From Acinetobacter sp. A2 (GTDB lineage: Bacteria; Pseudomonadota; Gammaproteobacteria; Pseudomonadales; Moraxellaceae): a stretch of 64,000 bases of DNA. The notes under the pieces are model-generated. The model was not told where the DNA came from, did not search any database, and saw nothing but the letters and a program-made list of their open reading frames with translations. Shown here piece by piece: positions 46,679-58,229 of the stretch. A program made the translations under genes and the position numbers. The DNA is taken from positions 1 to 64,000 of the forward strand of contig NZ_JAAZQX010000005.1 in NCBI RefSeq assembly GCF_012371325.1, written 5' to 3'. Position 1 is the stretch's first letter. Every line of letters starts with the position of its first letter.

Positions 46679-47302
46679 TTAGCGGTTTTTATGCTGTTCC
46701 TGCTTCATCAGTATTTGTGGTAACTGCATTTTAGCTTTATCACGCAGTTTTTTCTTAATATACAGAACCAGTGCAAAGCAAGTGGTAGTGAGCGTGAGCA
46801 GCATACTGTTCATGTAGCTCATCAGTGAACTGACATAACCAATCGTGGTTAAACGATCCATCATCTTAAACACTTGAGGGCTGCTTTCTACACCTGTAAT
46901 GGCCCAGGTACATAAGTGTTCGCAGTTATTGATAATTAGATGATAGTTATTTTCATGCATTCTGGAACGCATACGACGTACCACTTTACGCCCTTTATAT
47001 TTGGCTGCATGGTAGCTTTGTACTTTAATTTCTTTGCCGTGACTAAACTTTTCAATACTGGTCATTTCAATCGGGTGCTTTTTGAAAAGATGTGCAAAAC
47101 CCGAATAGTGAATCACGCGCCCACGTCCAGCATAGATACCATGATGGCTATAGCCGAAGTGTTTCACAATTAAATGTGCCCCTAAAGGAAATCGTGTTTT
47201 CTGCTTGAGCATTGTACGTTTGACCAATAAAGTAACATGAGTAAAGAAATAAGAAGAGGGTTTATAGTGTACTGTGTCTGAGGTAAATATGCGATAACCC
47301 AT
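46679..47302 (-). CDS. LRAT-domain protein (NlpC/P60-related acyltransferase-like)
   Basis: A 207-residue protein whose centre matches the lecithin retinol acyltransferase domain. The pattern FGYSHHGIYAGRGRVIHY gives the conserved His, and INNCEHLCTWAITG gives the nucleophile Cys. These proteins act on lipids or cell-wall amides. A hydrophobic stretch (about 155-185) near the C-terminus is a likely membrane anchor, leaving a basic tail. The start may be here, or at MLKQKTRFPLG (47212), which fits the domain better; neither has a clear ribosome binding site. Substrate and role are unknown. Confidence 0.75.
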   Translation of the reverse strand: MGYRIFTSDTVHYKPSSYFFTHVTLLVKRTMLKQKTRFPLGAHLIVKHFGYSHHGIYAGRGRVIHYSGFAHLFKKHPIEMTSIEKFSHGKEIKVQSYHAAKYKGRKVVRRMRSRMHENNYHLIINNCEHLCTWAITGVESSPQVFKMMDRLTTIGYVSSLMSYMNSMLLTLTTTCFALVLYIKKKLRDKAKMQLPQILMKQEQHKNR

Positions 47303-47350
47303 TCAGATATATGCACAATTTGTAACATAGCGATGGCAGGAGCTAGTAGA

Positions 47351-48100
47351 ATGAAAAATATATTTTACTGCATGATACTGAGTAGTCTGCTGCTTAGTAC
47401 TGTGGTGCAAGCAGGGATACGTGCATGGACTGTAAAAGATGCGCATATTGATGTAGATGTCGTTGAGATTAGTCGTTTGCAGCATTTGCGCTTATATCTG
47501 AATGATCTAAATGTAAAACCGTTTAAGCAAATCTCACAGCTGCAACAGGCTTTAGCATCTTGTGAGAAATTACAATTTGCGATGAATGCAGGTATGTTTC
47601 ATCATAATTATCGCCCTGTGGGGCTGTATATTGAGCAAGGGCAACAAATTCAGAAATTAAACAGGCAGCAGCAAGGTTGGGGGAATTTTTTGATTCAGCC
47701 AAATGGTGTATTGGCTTGGAATCGGCAGCAAATTTTCTTGGGTACGACCCAGCAATATGCAGATCAAAACTTTGCAGCAAGTTATGCTACCCAATCGGGG
47801 CCTATGTTGGTTATCAACAATCAGTTAAATTCACGTTTTCTTGCAGATAGTCAGTCTTACAAAATTAGAAATGGTGTAGGTATGAAAAACCAGCGTTTGT
47901 ATTTTGTTATAAGCAATACACCTGTGACTTTTTATCAATTTGCTAGGTTTTTTAAAGACCAGCTGAAAACCCCAAACGCTTTGTATTTAGATGGCTCTAT
48001 TTCTACAGCGTACATTCCACAATTACAGCGTCAGGTTGCTATACACCGTGACTTGGGGCCTATATTTGCCTATATCGACTCAACTACTTGTGGGGCGTGA
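47351..48100 (+). CDS. Secreted phosphodiester glycosidase-like (DUF2233) protein
   Basis: A 249-residue exported protein: signal peptide MKNIFYCMILSSLLLSTVVQA, then a NAGPA-type (DUF2233) domain with MNAGMFHHNYRPVGLYIEQG, ATQSGPMLV, RNGVGMKNQRLYFV and ALYLDGSISTAYIP. The family includes the human uncovering enzyme and phage or bacterial enzymes of sugar phosphodiesters. AGGAG lies eight bases before the ATG. It is divergent from the LRAT-like gene, 48 bp apart, so the two may share a regulated promoter region. The substrate is unknown. Confidence 0.85.
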   Translation: MKNIFYCMILSSLLLSTVVQAGIRAWTVKDAHIDVDVVEISRLQHLRLYLNDLNVKPFKQISQLQQALASCEKLQFAMNAGMFHHNYRPVGLYIEQGQQIQKLNRQQQGWGNFLIQPNGVLAWNRQQIFLGTTQQYADQNFAASYATQSGPMLVINNQLNSRFLADSQSYKIRNGVGMKNQRLYFVISNTPVTFYQFARFFKDQLKTPNALYLDGSISTAYIPQLQRQVAIHRDLGPIFAYIDSTTCGA

Positions 48101-48132
48101 TTGTTTTGAACAAGCGCTTTAAAGCTCTCATG

Positions 48133-48381
48133 CTATTGAGGAATGAAGCCTAAAGCAGTGTTCTGCATGCTACAAATTTTGGCAGCCTCATCAGCCTTCA
48201 TATTTTTGACTTCATCTTCAAATTGCTTTTTCTGCTGTTTGAGTTGTTCATCTGAAATCCCCATTTTTTTAGCAAAATTTTCCATTTTCTCCCAAGTCTC
48301 AGCACATTCTTTAGGCATTGGGCTGCATGCGCTAAAACTGAGAGATATGAGTACAAGACAGGCAAGTTTGGTTTTTTTCAT
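48133..48381 (-). CDS. Small DUF5339-like lipoprotein
   Basis: An 82-residue lipoprotein with lipobox FSAC and a charged helical domain, CAETWEKMENFAKKM and EQLKQQKKQFEDEVKNMKAD. The pair of cysteines (CAETW and KICSMQ) may form a disulfide, as in DUF5339 proteins of Acinetobacter and Neisseria. Function is unknown. It converges on the DUF2233 gene. Confidence 0.8.
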   Translation of the reverse strand: MKKTKLACLVLISLSFSACSPMPKECAETWEKMENFAKKMGISDEQLKQQKKQFEDEVKNMKADEAAKICSMQNTALGFIPQ

Positions 48382-48572
48382 GGTGTGATGCTCTGAATTT
48401 GAATTATTGGGGGTATGGCAGTGCGTTGTTTGTTTTTAGAAATACTACCGTAGGATTGTGAAAATAAGATTGGCTAGAATTAAGCTGAATGGAATTTTTA
48501 TGCAAGCTAGCGCATTGCGTGCGTTACAAAATTATTTGGCAGATTGATTTTTAGTATTGAAGTTTTGGTATT

Positions 48573-48606
48573 AAAAAAGGCACTTAGTTAAACTAAATGC
48601 CTTTTT
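48573..48606 (-). terminator. Terminator of the small gene at 48618-48842
   Basis: GGCACTTAGTT / AACTAAATGCC, with A's and T's at the sides. It works for the minus strand and can also serve plus. Confidence 0.75.
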
Positions 48607-48617
48607 GTCATATTCCA

Positions 48618-48842
48618 TTACTGGAATGGTAGATGCTGGAGTTCATTCAACTCTTTGCGGCTAAAACCTCGCGATGCGAGAACCTTCTTAATTCCGATAA
48701 TCACATCTTCATCGGTCGCTTTGGTTAAAGCGTCGAGAAGTTGTTCATTCGTCTTGCAAGAGCAATCATTTTCAACACAAGCAATTTGATTTTTATGCTC
48801 GTTTTGCTGTTCTGCAGAGAACAACTTTTGCCAAAAACTCAT
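48618..48842 (-). CDS. Small hypothetical cysteine-containing protein
   Basis: A 74-residue cytoplasmic protein of unknown function. It begins MSFWQKLFSAEQQ and has a Cys cluster, CVENDCSCK, followed by a helical half with VIIGIKKVLASRGFSRKEL. AAGG five bases before this ATG favours it over an ATG five codons earlier. The cysteines might bind a metal. A terminator follows. Confidence 0.7.
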   Translation of the reverse strand: MSFWQKLFSAEQQNEHKNQIACVENDCSCKTNEQLLDALTKATDEDVIIGIKKVLASRGFSRKELNELQHLPFQ

Positions 48843-48857
48843 AGAGCCTTCATTCAC

Positions 48858-49083
48858 AACCTAACATAGATCGAAATATAGCCAATATAAAAAATAAATC
48901 AAGTCGACCTAAGTGATAAAAGCAGCAAACGACTTGCAGAATTTTCGATGATATTGCATTTTCTTAACGAAATTATGACAGTTAAAGTGCTTGTAATTCT
49001 TTAACTGATTCATTTACATCGTTATATTTACAAAGCTAAGAAAACTCATCTTGTAAATATGGGTGAATATTGCAACAAATTGT
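48858..49083. other. Intergenic region between trmA and the small cysteine gene
   Basis: About 225 bp, AT-rich. It presumably carries the promoter of the gene at 48618-48842. No other element is visible. Confidence 0.4.
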
Positions 49084-50166
49084 TTAAATCTTTTCCAGTA
49101 AAACCCCAGATTCAACATGGTGGGTATATGGGAACTGATCAAACAGTGCAAATTGGGTCACTTTATGGCTTTGACACAAGGTTTTTAAATTGTCATGCAA
49201 AGTGTCAGGATTACATGAAATATAAATAATACGCTTAAATCGTTGTAATAATTTTAAAGTCGCATCATCTATACCTGCACGTGGTGGATCGACAAAGACT
49301 GTATCAAAATCATAACTTGAGATTTCAATTTCAGCTTCTTGCAAACGGCGGAATTCACGTTCGCCATTATAGGCTTGGGTAAATTCCTCTGCAGATAAAC
49401 GTGCCACCTGAATATTCTCAATCTGGTTTTGCTCAATATTCCATTGTGCTGCATATACAGATGATTTTGCCAGTTCAGTTGCTAATACACGACGAAAACG
49501 AGTCGATAATGGCAGGGTAAAGTTGCCGTTACCACAGTATAGTTCCAGTAAATCTTGTTCTGAATGCTTGGCTACCGTGCATGCCCATTCCAGCATTTTT
49601 TGGCAGACCTGAGCATTGGGTTGGGTAAAACTACTTTCAATTTGTTTATAAGTATAAGCCCGATCAAAAACCTGTAACTGTTCAACCACATATTCATCCG
49701 ACAATACAAATTTTTGCCCACGACTACGGCCAATCAATTTAATTTTTAATTCAGCTGCAAGGTCTTTTGCGGCAAGTTCCCAATCTTGTTCGAGTTTACG
49801 GTGGTAAAGCAATGACACCAACATTTCACCACTTAAGGTTGCTAAAAAATGCACCTCAAATAAACGGGTAGATAATGCTGGATTGGCTTTAATTGCAGTC
49901 AAAAGTTTGGGCATCAAGACGTTAATGCTGTGATCTGCAATTGGAAACTCATCAATGCGAATCACATTTTTTTGTTTATCTTCACTGCGTTCAAACATGG
50001 CATAAAACAGGTCATCTTCTGTGTGCCAAATTCGGAATTCTGCACGCATACGGTAATGCTGTTCAGGTGATGCAAATACTTGTAAAGCAGGCGGTTCAAA
50101 TTCGGAAAATTGGGCAGAAATACGGGCAACTTTTGCATCAAGCTGTTGCTGATAAGATGAGGTCAT
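49084..50166 (-). CDS. trmA: tRNA (uridine-54 C5)-methyltransferase
   Basis: Makes ribothymidine at position 54 of tRNA, using S-adenosylmethionine. The SAM site is [14 protein letters not shown], followed by [10 protein letters not shown] and the catalytic Cys in [10 protein letters not shown]-terminal [12 protein letters not shown] is usual for TrmA; RumA-type iron-sulfur cysteines are absent. Length 360 is near the E. coli protein (366). It is transcribed alone. Confidence 0.95.
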   Translation of the reverse strand: MTSSYQQQLDAKVARISAQFSEFEPPALQVFASPEQHYRMRAEFRIWHTEDDLFYAMFERSEDKQKNVIRIDEFPIADHSINVLMPKLLTAIKANPALSTRLFEVHFLATLSGEMLVSLLYHRKLEQDWELAAKDLAAELKIKLIGRSRGQKFVLSDEYVVEQLQVFDRAYTYKQIESSFTQPNAQVCQKMLEWACTVAKHSEQDLLELYCGNGNFTLPLSTRFRRVLATELAKSSVYAAQWNIEQNQIENIQVARLSAEEFTQAYNGEREFRRLQEAEIEISSYDFDTVFVDPPRAGIDDATLKLLQRFKRIIYISCNPDTLHDNLKTLCQSHKVTQFALFDQFPYTHHVESGVLLEKI

Positions 50167-50323
50167 ATGCAGTAAACATCACAAACACAGAGAAAAAGTG
50201 ATGGTAACAAAGTTTTAATGAGATACCTAAAACTATTGTAAAAATGATGCATCAGATGTCAGAAATAGCCTAAGCAAATTTTTGACATCTAGCACAGATT
50301 AAATTTCAAATGGTGTAATTACT

Positions 50324-51025
50324 TTAGTTTTGCTGTAATTGTTTAAATAACTGCTGCATACCTTCTGTTGCTGTGAGTGCGATACGCTGAAATTGTACAG
50401 GAAGCTTGGCTTGCATAGCTTTAGGGTCAATATAATAAGCCTGACAATTCTTTGGAATTTCATGCACCAAACCTGCAACAGGGTAAACCACTAGACTGGT
50501 GCCAATCACAATAAAAATATCAGCATCTTGAACTAGATCAATCGCGTCTCCATACGCAGGAACAGCTTCACCAAACCAAACTACGTGTGGACGTAAAGGG
50601 TAGCCTTGCGGGCAAATATCACGTTCTAAATCTAGCGAGTCACCTTGTATCGGGAAAAATTCGGTGGTGTATTGTGCGCTTGGTCCAGAACTTTTAGCCA
50701 AGCGGATATTGCCATGCAAATGTAAAACTTCCGAACTGCCTGCACGTTCATGCAAATCATCAATATTTTGTGTGATCACTTGCACATCAAAATCATCTTC
50801 AAGTTCAGCAATTAACTGATGTGCTAAATTGGGCTGCGCATCAAGAATGTTCTTGCGTCTTTCGTTGTAAAAGCGCTGCACCAATGCAGGATTTTTAGCC
50901 CACGCCTCTGGACTAGCTACATCTTCAACACGGTGTTTTTCCCATAAGCCATCACTATCTCTAAAAGTATTGATCCCGCTTTCAGCACTCATACCTGCAC
51001 CCGAAAAGACCACTAATTTACGCAT
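50324..51025 (-). CDS. cobB: Sirtuin-family NAD-dependent protein deacylase (no zinc cysteines)
   Basis: A 233-residue SIR2 domain with the NAD-binding GAGMSAESGINTFRD, TQNIDDLHERAGS and the catalytic His104 in LHLHGN. RPHVVWFGEAVP and GTSLVVYPVAGL follow. The two CxxC pairs that bind structural zinc in CobB are missing; the corresponding loop (105-140) has a single Cys (138) and is filled by SSGPSAQYTTEFFPIQG. Such forms occur in other bacteria; activity is likely, but structure differs. Divergent from gcdH. Confidence 0.88.
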   Translation of the reverse strand: MRKLVVFSGAGMSAESGINTFRDSDGLWEKHRVEDVASPEAWAKNPALVQRFYNERRKNILDAQPNLAHQLIAELEDDFDVQVITQNIDDLHERAGSSEVLHLHGNIRLAKSSGPSAQYTTEFFPIQGDSLDLERDICPQGYPLRPHVVWFGEAVPAYGDAIDLVQDADIFIVIGTSLVVYPVAGLVHEIPKNCQAYYIDPKAMQAKLPVQFQRIALTATEGMQQLFKQLQQN

Positions 51026-51296
51026 GTTTTATTCTCATGATGGACTATTTGAATTGAGTATAAGTTCTCAAAATAGAAACACAAATCCAGCACTTATTTT
51101 TTACGAGTTTTAAGTATCTAAATATTTAAAGCGGGATTAACTTGAATTTTTCTTAATAAGTGAATACTGGTTCATTTTTCTTCTCATTACTGCATTTTAA
51201 TGTTAGAACATAACGTATTGCTCAGACCATTTTACGCAATACAAGATTAAAATAGGGATGAGCCATGTTTGAACAAAATAATGCGCAGAGGATGCC
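51026..51296. other. Intergenic region between cobB and gcdH
   Basis: About 270 bp containing the divergent promoters. It is AT-rich; I see no clear operator. GAGG lies before the gcdH ATG. Confidence 0.4.
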
Positions 51297-52538
51297 ATGT
51301 CACAACAGAATTCACCGTCTAATCACACGCCAACAAGCCATAACAAGAAAGTAAATTTTGACTGGAAAGATCCATTTTTATTGGAGCAACAACTGACAGA
51401 AACCGAGCGTATGATTCGTGACAGTGCCTATGCGTATTGTCAGGAGAAATTACTACCACGTGTGCGTGATCAGTTCAGACATGAAACAGTAGATCGCACA
51501 ATATTTCGTGAAATGGGAGAGCTTGGCTTGTTAGGCCCCACCATTCCTGAACAATATGGTGGAGCAGGTTTAAGTTATGTCAGTTACGGCCTAATTTCAC
51601 GAGAAATAGAGCGGGTCGATTCAGGCTATCGCTCTATGGCAAGTGTGCAAAGTTCTTTGGTGATGGTGCCGATATATGAATTTGGTAGTGAAGCACAAAA
51701 GCAAAAATATTTACCTAAATTGGCATCGGGGGAATGGGTTGGTTGTTTTGGTCTGACTGAACCCGATTTTGGCTCTGACCCTGGCAGCATGAATAGCCGT
51801 GCACATAAAGTTGCAGGGGGTTACCGTTTGCAGGGTGCAAAAATGTGGATTACCAACAGCCCAATTGCCAATGTATTTGTGGTGTGGGCAAAAGAAGTGT
51901 CTGCAGATGGGCAGGTGGGCGATATTCGTGGCTTTATTTTGGAAAAAGGTTGGCAGGGGCTTTCAACTCCGACCATTCATGGCAAAGTCGGTTTGCGTGC
52001 CTCAATTACTGGTGAAATTGTCATGGATGATGTATTTGTACCTGAAGAGAATCTTTTACCACACGTACGTGGTTTAAAAGGGCCATTCATCTGTTTGAAC
52101 AGTGCACGTTATGGTATTGCATGGGGTGCTATGGGGGCGGCTGAATTCTGTTGGCATACTGCACATCAATACACAATGGATCGGATCCAGTTTGGGCGTC
52201 CTTTGGCAGCAAATCAACTAATTCAAAAGAAACTTGCCGATATGCAAACTGAAATTGCGCTGGGTTTACAGATTGCACTGCGTTTTGGTCGTATGAAAGA
52301 TGAAGGCATTGCTTCACTTGAAGGAACATCACTGATTAAGCGTAACAACTGTGGTAAAGCGTTGGAGATTGCACGGATGGCGCGTGATATGTTAGGTGGT
52401 AATGGTATTAGCGATGAATATGGCGTAGCACGGCATTTGGTCAACTTGGAAGTGGTGAATACCTATGAAGGAACGCATGATGTGCATGCCTTGATTTTAG
52501 GGCGTGCGCAAACAGGTATTGCCGCTTTTGCAAATTAA
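51297..52538 (+). CDS. gcdH: Glutaryl-CoA dehydrogenase
   Basis: An FAD acyl-CoA dehydrogenase that oxidises and decarboxylates glutaryl-CoA to crotonyl-CoA in lysine and aromatic breakdown. It has the substrate- and flavin-binding [14 protein letters not shown] and WITNSP regions, and the catalytic Glu in [20 protein letters not shown]. The latter form is typical of GcdH rather than other members. 413 residues including a short N-terminal extension rich in Ser and Asn. A terminator follows. Confidence 0.9.
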   Translation: MSQQNSPSNHTPTSHNKKVNFDWKDPFLLEQQLTETERMIRDSAYAYCQEKLLPRVRDQFRHETVDRTIFREMGELGLLGPTIPEQYGGAGLSYVSYGLISREIERVDSGYRSMASVQSSLVMVPIYEFGSEAQKQKYLPKLASGEWVGCFGLTEPDFGSDPGSMNSRAHKVAGGYRLQGAKMWITNSPIANVFVVWAKEVSADGQVGDIRGFILEKGWQGLSTPTIHGKVGLRASITGEIVMDDVFVPEENLLPHVRGLKGPFICLNSARYGIAWGAMGAAEFCWHTAHQYTMDRIQFGRPLAANQLIQKKLADMQTEIALGLQIALRFGRMKDEGIASLEGTSLIKRNNCGKALEIARMARDMLGGNGISDEYGVARHLVNLEVVNTYEGTHDVHALILGRAQTGIAAFAN

Positions 52539-52560
52539 GGTGTACTGTGGAGCGAAACTA

Positions 52561-52602
52561 CGGTGGAAAATGTCGCAATACATTTTCCACGGTTTTTATT
52601 TT
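52561..52602 (+). terminator. Terminator of gcdH
   Basis: GTGGAAAATG and CATTTTCCAC form a perfect ten-base stem followed by TTTTTATTTT. Confidence 0.9.
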
Positions 52603-53509
52603 AGGGATTTAGCTTTAAAAACTGGGCAATTTCCTGACTGAATTTCAGTGGCTCAGTTAATAAAGGCGTATGCCCCGATTGGTGAAATAGTACCTGTTTA
52701 GCATTTGGCATACGCTCCATCACTTGGCGTTGCCCCTCAGCCGCATAGAGGGTTGATTGTGCCCCTGTAAAAAACAGGGTTGGGCAACTGAGCCGACTCA
52801 ATGCGTCGCGGTAATCTTCTTGATGGTGTAAATAATTGTCGATATACCAACGTAAATAATCTAGGCGTTGCGTAGGTAAAATATAACGTTGCAAAACAGG
52901 GCGCTTAACCGCCAGTTTAAATAAAAAAGGACTAATTTTATTGCTGGCTTGTAGCTCAATAAATTGTAGCCAGAGTTCCACCAAGTTTTTACGTTGCAAT
53001 ACATCCATTTGCTGAATATGGGTATATTCAGCATGCTGATGTAAAAACTCGGACAGATGAATTAATAATGCTTTAAATTGCTGATGTTTATCACCAAATA
53101 AACCATAGGGCCAGTTTTCATCTACCTCAATTTTAGGTGCTTGGTCAATTTGCAAATAGCTGTTTAAACGCGAACCCAGTTGCCCATATTGCATGCCATG
53201 CATGGCTGTGGTTGCGCCCATCGAGTAACCAATCAGTTTAAACTGTTGTAGGTTTTGCTGTTGAATCAAGCTGTTTAAATCTTGCCAATGACTAGAAATG
53301 GCATCTAACGCTGGAACAGCACATTGATCTGAACCGCCAAAACCACGCCAGTCTGGAATAATGAAGCGATACTGCTTTTTATGTTGATATAGAAACGGCA
53401 ACCATTGCCAACTGTGCATGCCCAAACCTGAAAGTACAACCACAGGCTCACCTTGACCAAATTCACGTACAAATAGGGCTTCGCCATCGGGCATGCGGTA
53501 AAAAGGCAT
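52601..53509 (-). CDS. Alpha/beta hydrolase
   Basis: A 302-residue serine hydrolase of unknown substrate. The oxyanion region is VVLSGLGMHSWQW, followed by PDWRGFGGSDQ, the nucleophile elbow IGYSMGATT, the acid loop near FTGAQSTLYAAEG and catalytic His in HQSGHTPLLTEP. The ATG that starts MPFYRMPDG has AAGGA seven bases upstream; an ATG two codons earlier does not. It lies next to padR on the same strand, 130 bp away. Confidence 0.85.
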   Translation of the reverse strand: MPFYRMPDGEALFVREFGQGEPVVVLSGLGMHSWQWLPFLYQHKKQYRFIIPDWRGFGGSDQCAVPALDAISSHWQDLNSLIQQQNLQQFKLIGYSMGATTAMHGMQYGQLGSRLNSYLQIDQAPKIEVDENWPYGLFGDKHQQFKALLIHLSEFLHQHAEYTHIQQMDVLQRKNLVELWLQFIELQASNKISPFLFKLAVKRPVLQRYILPTQRLDYLRWYIDNYLHHQEDYRDALSRLSCPTLFFTGAQSTLYAAEGQRQVMERMPNAKQVLFHQSGHTPLLTEPLKFSQEIAQFLKLNP

Positions 53510-53637
53510 CAGCATTTCCTTGCATGGTTGTGGTTAAAGATGCGTTATTCTTTATAGCATAGCCTGATCATTTCTGTATGGTGATTGGCTTTAATTTAAT
53601 AATTCAAAGGATTACTCATCATTCCAAAAATCTGCAT

Positions 53638-54189
53638 TTAATGTGAGTTATCAGCATCAAATTTTTTAAGTTCAGGAATGACCTTTTCCAACCATTCAAT
53701 CCAGCCAATTTCTTGATCTATTCCGAGCTGTAAAATCATTTTATGAATATATAGGGTGCGGTTGTTAGCTGGTGCTTGGCGAAAATCTTTGGAAAAAATT
53801 TGTTGATAAGTATGTAACTTGGCTTTGTGTAATACCAAATGGCGCTCTAGTTCAGGCAATACACTGTTGCCACCAAGTTGAGCTTCGGCACGTAAACGCA
53901 CCATCAGTTCTTCACGTAATTGTGCAGGCGGACTTTGTTCGACCATCCAGTTTGCCAATTCCTGTCGCCCTAAAGCTTCTACTTGATAGGTTTTACTGCG
54001 ACTACTGGAATCTTCATCTTCAAGGGTGGAAATCCAGCCTTTTTTTAGCATGCTATTTAGTTCGCGGTAAATTTGTTGATGAGTCGCATTCCAGAAAAAG
54101 CCCATAGAGCGGTCAAAACGGCGTGCCAATTCAATGCCATTACTGGGTTTTTCAATCAGACTGGTCAATAAAACGTGAGCGAGCGACAT
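53638..54189 (-). CDS. PadR-family transcriptional regulator
   Basis: A 183-residue winged-helix repressor. The N-terminal domain begins MSLAHVLLTSLIEKPSNGIE and has FWNATHQQIYRELNSMLKKG, the PadR recognition region; a helical dimerisation domain follows. It is divergent from fadH with two palindromes in between, so it probably represses both itself and fadH in response to an acyl-CoA or aromatic ligand. That function is inferred from arrangement. Confidence 0.9.
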   Translation of the reverse strand: MSLAHVLLTSLIEKPSNGIELARRFDRSMGFFWNATHQQIYRELNSMLKKGWISTLEDEDSSSRSKTYQVEALGRQELANWMVEQSPPAQLREELMVRLRAEAQLGGNSVLPELERHLVLHKAKLHTYQQIFSKDFRQAPANNRTLYIHKMILQLGIDQEIGWIEWLEKVIPELKKFDADNSH

Positions 54190-54220
54190 AAACAGAACAA
54201 CTTTATTTTTTCAGCTTTAA

Positions 54221-54240
54221 TTATGCAACATGTTGCATAA
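54221..54240. promoter_or_regulatory. Palindromic operator 1
   Basis: TTATGCAACATGTTGCATAA is a perfect 20-base palindrome. With its partner at 54265-54280 it lies between the divergent padR and fadH genes; the centres are 42 bp apart, about four turns of DNA. Confidence 0.75.
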
Positions 54241-54264
54241 AAATCAAATCTAGAATATAAAAGT

Positions 54265-54280
54265 ATGCAACAAGTTGCAT
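54265..54280. promoter_or_regulatory. Palindromic operator 2
   Basis: ATGCAACAAGTTGCAT shares the arms ATGCAAC / GTTGCAT with operator 1, with a different centre (AA instead of AT). It lies closer to the fadH start, 43 bp upstream. Confidence 0.7.
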
Positions 54281-54289
54281 TAAGCATAA

Positions 54290-56347
<2,058 letters not shown>

Positions 56348-56471
56348 ACAATTTTAGCGCTTTATATTTGCTTGGTTCTTTTTAGGAGTGGGGCAGTATA
56401 AAGCGTCAGCTCCTTCGGAACAAAATTTTTATTTTATAGATTGAAATATTCAAATTTATAAGGAAATCATA

Positions 56472-56885
56472 ATGAGTCTGGAAACAACACAACAAGCCGT
56501 GCAGCGTTGGCATGAAATGCTGCAAAACCGTGATATGTCTATTTTAAGTGAGCTACTGGCAGATGAAGTGGTATTTCGTTCTCCTGTTGCCTATCAACCT
56601 TATGCGGGCAAACAAGTTGTATTTTTTATTTTGACCAATGTAATACAGGTCTTTGAAAACTTTACTTATCACCGTGAATTTTATTCACAAGATGGTTGCA
56701 ATGTTGTACTTGAATTTTCTGCCAATGTGGGAGATAAGAAGTTAAAAGGGATTGATATGATCCAGTTTAATACACAAGGACAAATTGTGGATTTTGAAGT
56801 AATGATTCGCCCGAAAAGTGGTTTAGAGGCTTTAGCTGTACAAATGGGACAGCGTATGGCGGCCTTTATGCCAGCCGAAAAGTAA
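56472..56885 (+). CDS. SnoaL/NTF2-like protein
   Basis: A 137-residue cone-shaped-fold protein: RWHEMLQNRDMSILSELLAD and VVFRSPVAYQPYAGKQ, then VLEFSANVGDKKLKGIDMIQ. SnoaL-like members are isomerases, hydrolases or binding proteins for small molecules; no catalytic residue is clear here. AAGGA stands seven bases before the ATG. It follows fadH by 124 bp on the same strand and could be part of its operon. Confidence 0.82.
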   Translation: MSLETTQQAVQRWHEMLQNRDMSILSELLADEVVFRSPVAYQPYAGKQVVFFILTNVIQVFENFTYHREFYSQDGCNVVLEFSANVGDKKLKGIDMIQFNTQGQIVDFEVMIRPKSGLEALAVQMGQRMAAFMPAEK

Positions 56886-56978
56886 AATAATGCGTGTGTA
56901 TGGCAGTGTGGTTTGTTTTAGAAATCGGTTTTCGGGTGGACATGCTTAAAAATACATGTATTGCTTGGGAGTAAAATG

Positions 56979-58091
56979 ATGTCTACATTACAAAAAATAG
57001 CGCAAATTACACAAGCTGTATTAGATCAAGTTACAGGCGCAGACTTACCTACCTTGTATTATCACCCGCATGGAGAAATCCGTCGGGTGCTAGATAAATT
57101 GCCACAACTGAAAGAAAAATACCGTCCGACGCCGTGGTTATCTAACACACATGCGCATCTTTTATATTTTGATTTAATTAAAAAGAAAACCATTCGCCAG
57201 CAGTATGATCGGGTCGATCAACTAACTATGCAGGATGGTGGTGTCACCGCAGTGGCTTGGGTCGGTTATGACCTGCCTGTAGATACACCTACAATTGTGT
57301 TGATGCATACTATTACTGGGTCTTTAGAAAGTATGCGTGAATTGGTGCGAGATTTACACCAACAAACCCAATGGCGGATTGCTTTATGTCTACGCCGTGG
57401 GCATGGCAATTTACCGATGCCTGTACCGCAAATTAATCTATTTGGTTCAACCCATGATTTGCGTGAACAAATCGAATTTATTCAGCAGCAATTTCCACAA
57501 TCAGAATTATATGCTGTTGGTTCATCGGCAGGCACCGGTTTGCTGGTACGTTACTTGGGTGAAGAAGGGGAGCAAGCCCCGTTTAAGGCGGCATTTGCAC
57601 TCTGCCCAGGATATAACACGGAGTCAGGCTTTCAGCATGTGCATCCTTTTTACAGTAAGGTGATGACCAAAAAGCTGCTCAAATTTTTTATTCAGCCGCA
57701 TCAGCACATTTGGCAAAATGTGAAATCTTTGTCGCAAGTTTTAAGTGCAACCACTTTGGCGGAGTTTGAAAAAGCCTATTTTGAATTGGCAGGATTTGAA
57801 GATTACGACAGCTATACGCAGGCAATTAATCCAATTTATGTGTTTGAGAATGTCAAAATTCCACTCATGGTTTTAAATGCGGAAGATGATCCTGTATGTC
57901 ATATTAAGAACTTTGATCCTTATAAAGAAACCATTCAAAACATGCCAAATATTATGGTGGTGACTACCCGTAAAGGTAGCCATTGTGGTTTTTATGAAGG
58001 TATTGGGTTTACCAAATCATGGGCGTCACGTCTGATTGCTAATTATTTTAAAGTACAGTCAGAATTGCCACGACCTAACCCAATTCATTGA
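56979..58091 (+). CDS. YheT-type alpha/beta hydrolase
   Basis: A 370-residue hydrolase of the YheT/ABHD1-3 group. It has PTPWLSNTHAHLLYF, VLMHTITGSLESM for the oxyanion hole, LRRGHGNLPMP, the nucleophile elbow AVGSSAGTG, the acid in NAEDDPVCH and His in KGSHCGFYEG. The family is thought to act on acyl esters. GGGAG is seven bases from the second of two ATGs, which I use as start. Possibly cotranscribed with the SnoaL-like gene upstream. Confidence 0.87.
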   Translation: MSTLQKIAQITQAVLDQVTGADLPTLYYHPHGEIRRVLDKLPQLKEKYRPTPWLSNTHAHLLYFDLIKKKTIRQQYDRVDQLTMQDGGVTAVAWVGYDLPVDTPTIVLMHTITGSLESMRELVRDLHQQTQWRIALCLRRGHGNLPMPVPQINLFGSTHDLREQIEFIQQQFPQSELYAVGSSAGTGLLVRYLGEEGEQAPFKAAFALCPGYNTESGFQHVHPFYSKVMTKKLLKFFIQPHQHIWQNVKSLSQVLSATTLAEFEKAYFELAGFEDYDSYTQAINPIYVFENVKIPLMVLNAEDDPVCHIKNFDPYKETIQNMPNIMVVTTRKGSHCGFYEGIGFTKSWASRLIANYFKVQSELPRPNPIH

Positions 58092-58123
58092 TCATCTGAT
58101 ATAGCGCAGTAATTCAACCCATT

Positions 58124-58161
58124 AAAAAACCCAGCCATCAACAAGATGTACTGGGTTTTTA
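58124..58161 (+). terminator. Terminator of the YheT gene
   Basis: AAAAAACCCAG ... CTGGGTTTTT with a 16-base loop. Confidence 0.75.
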
Positions 58162-58229
58162 ACATTGGACTTAGTTCAAAATTTAAATGGACTTGATTTG
58201 TAGTCTACACTTTCAAACTTGAATATGTC

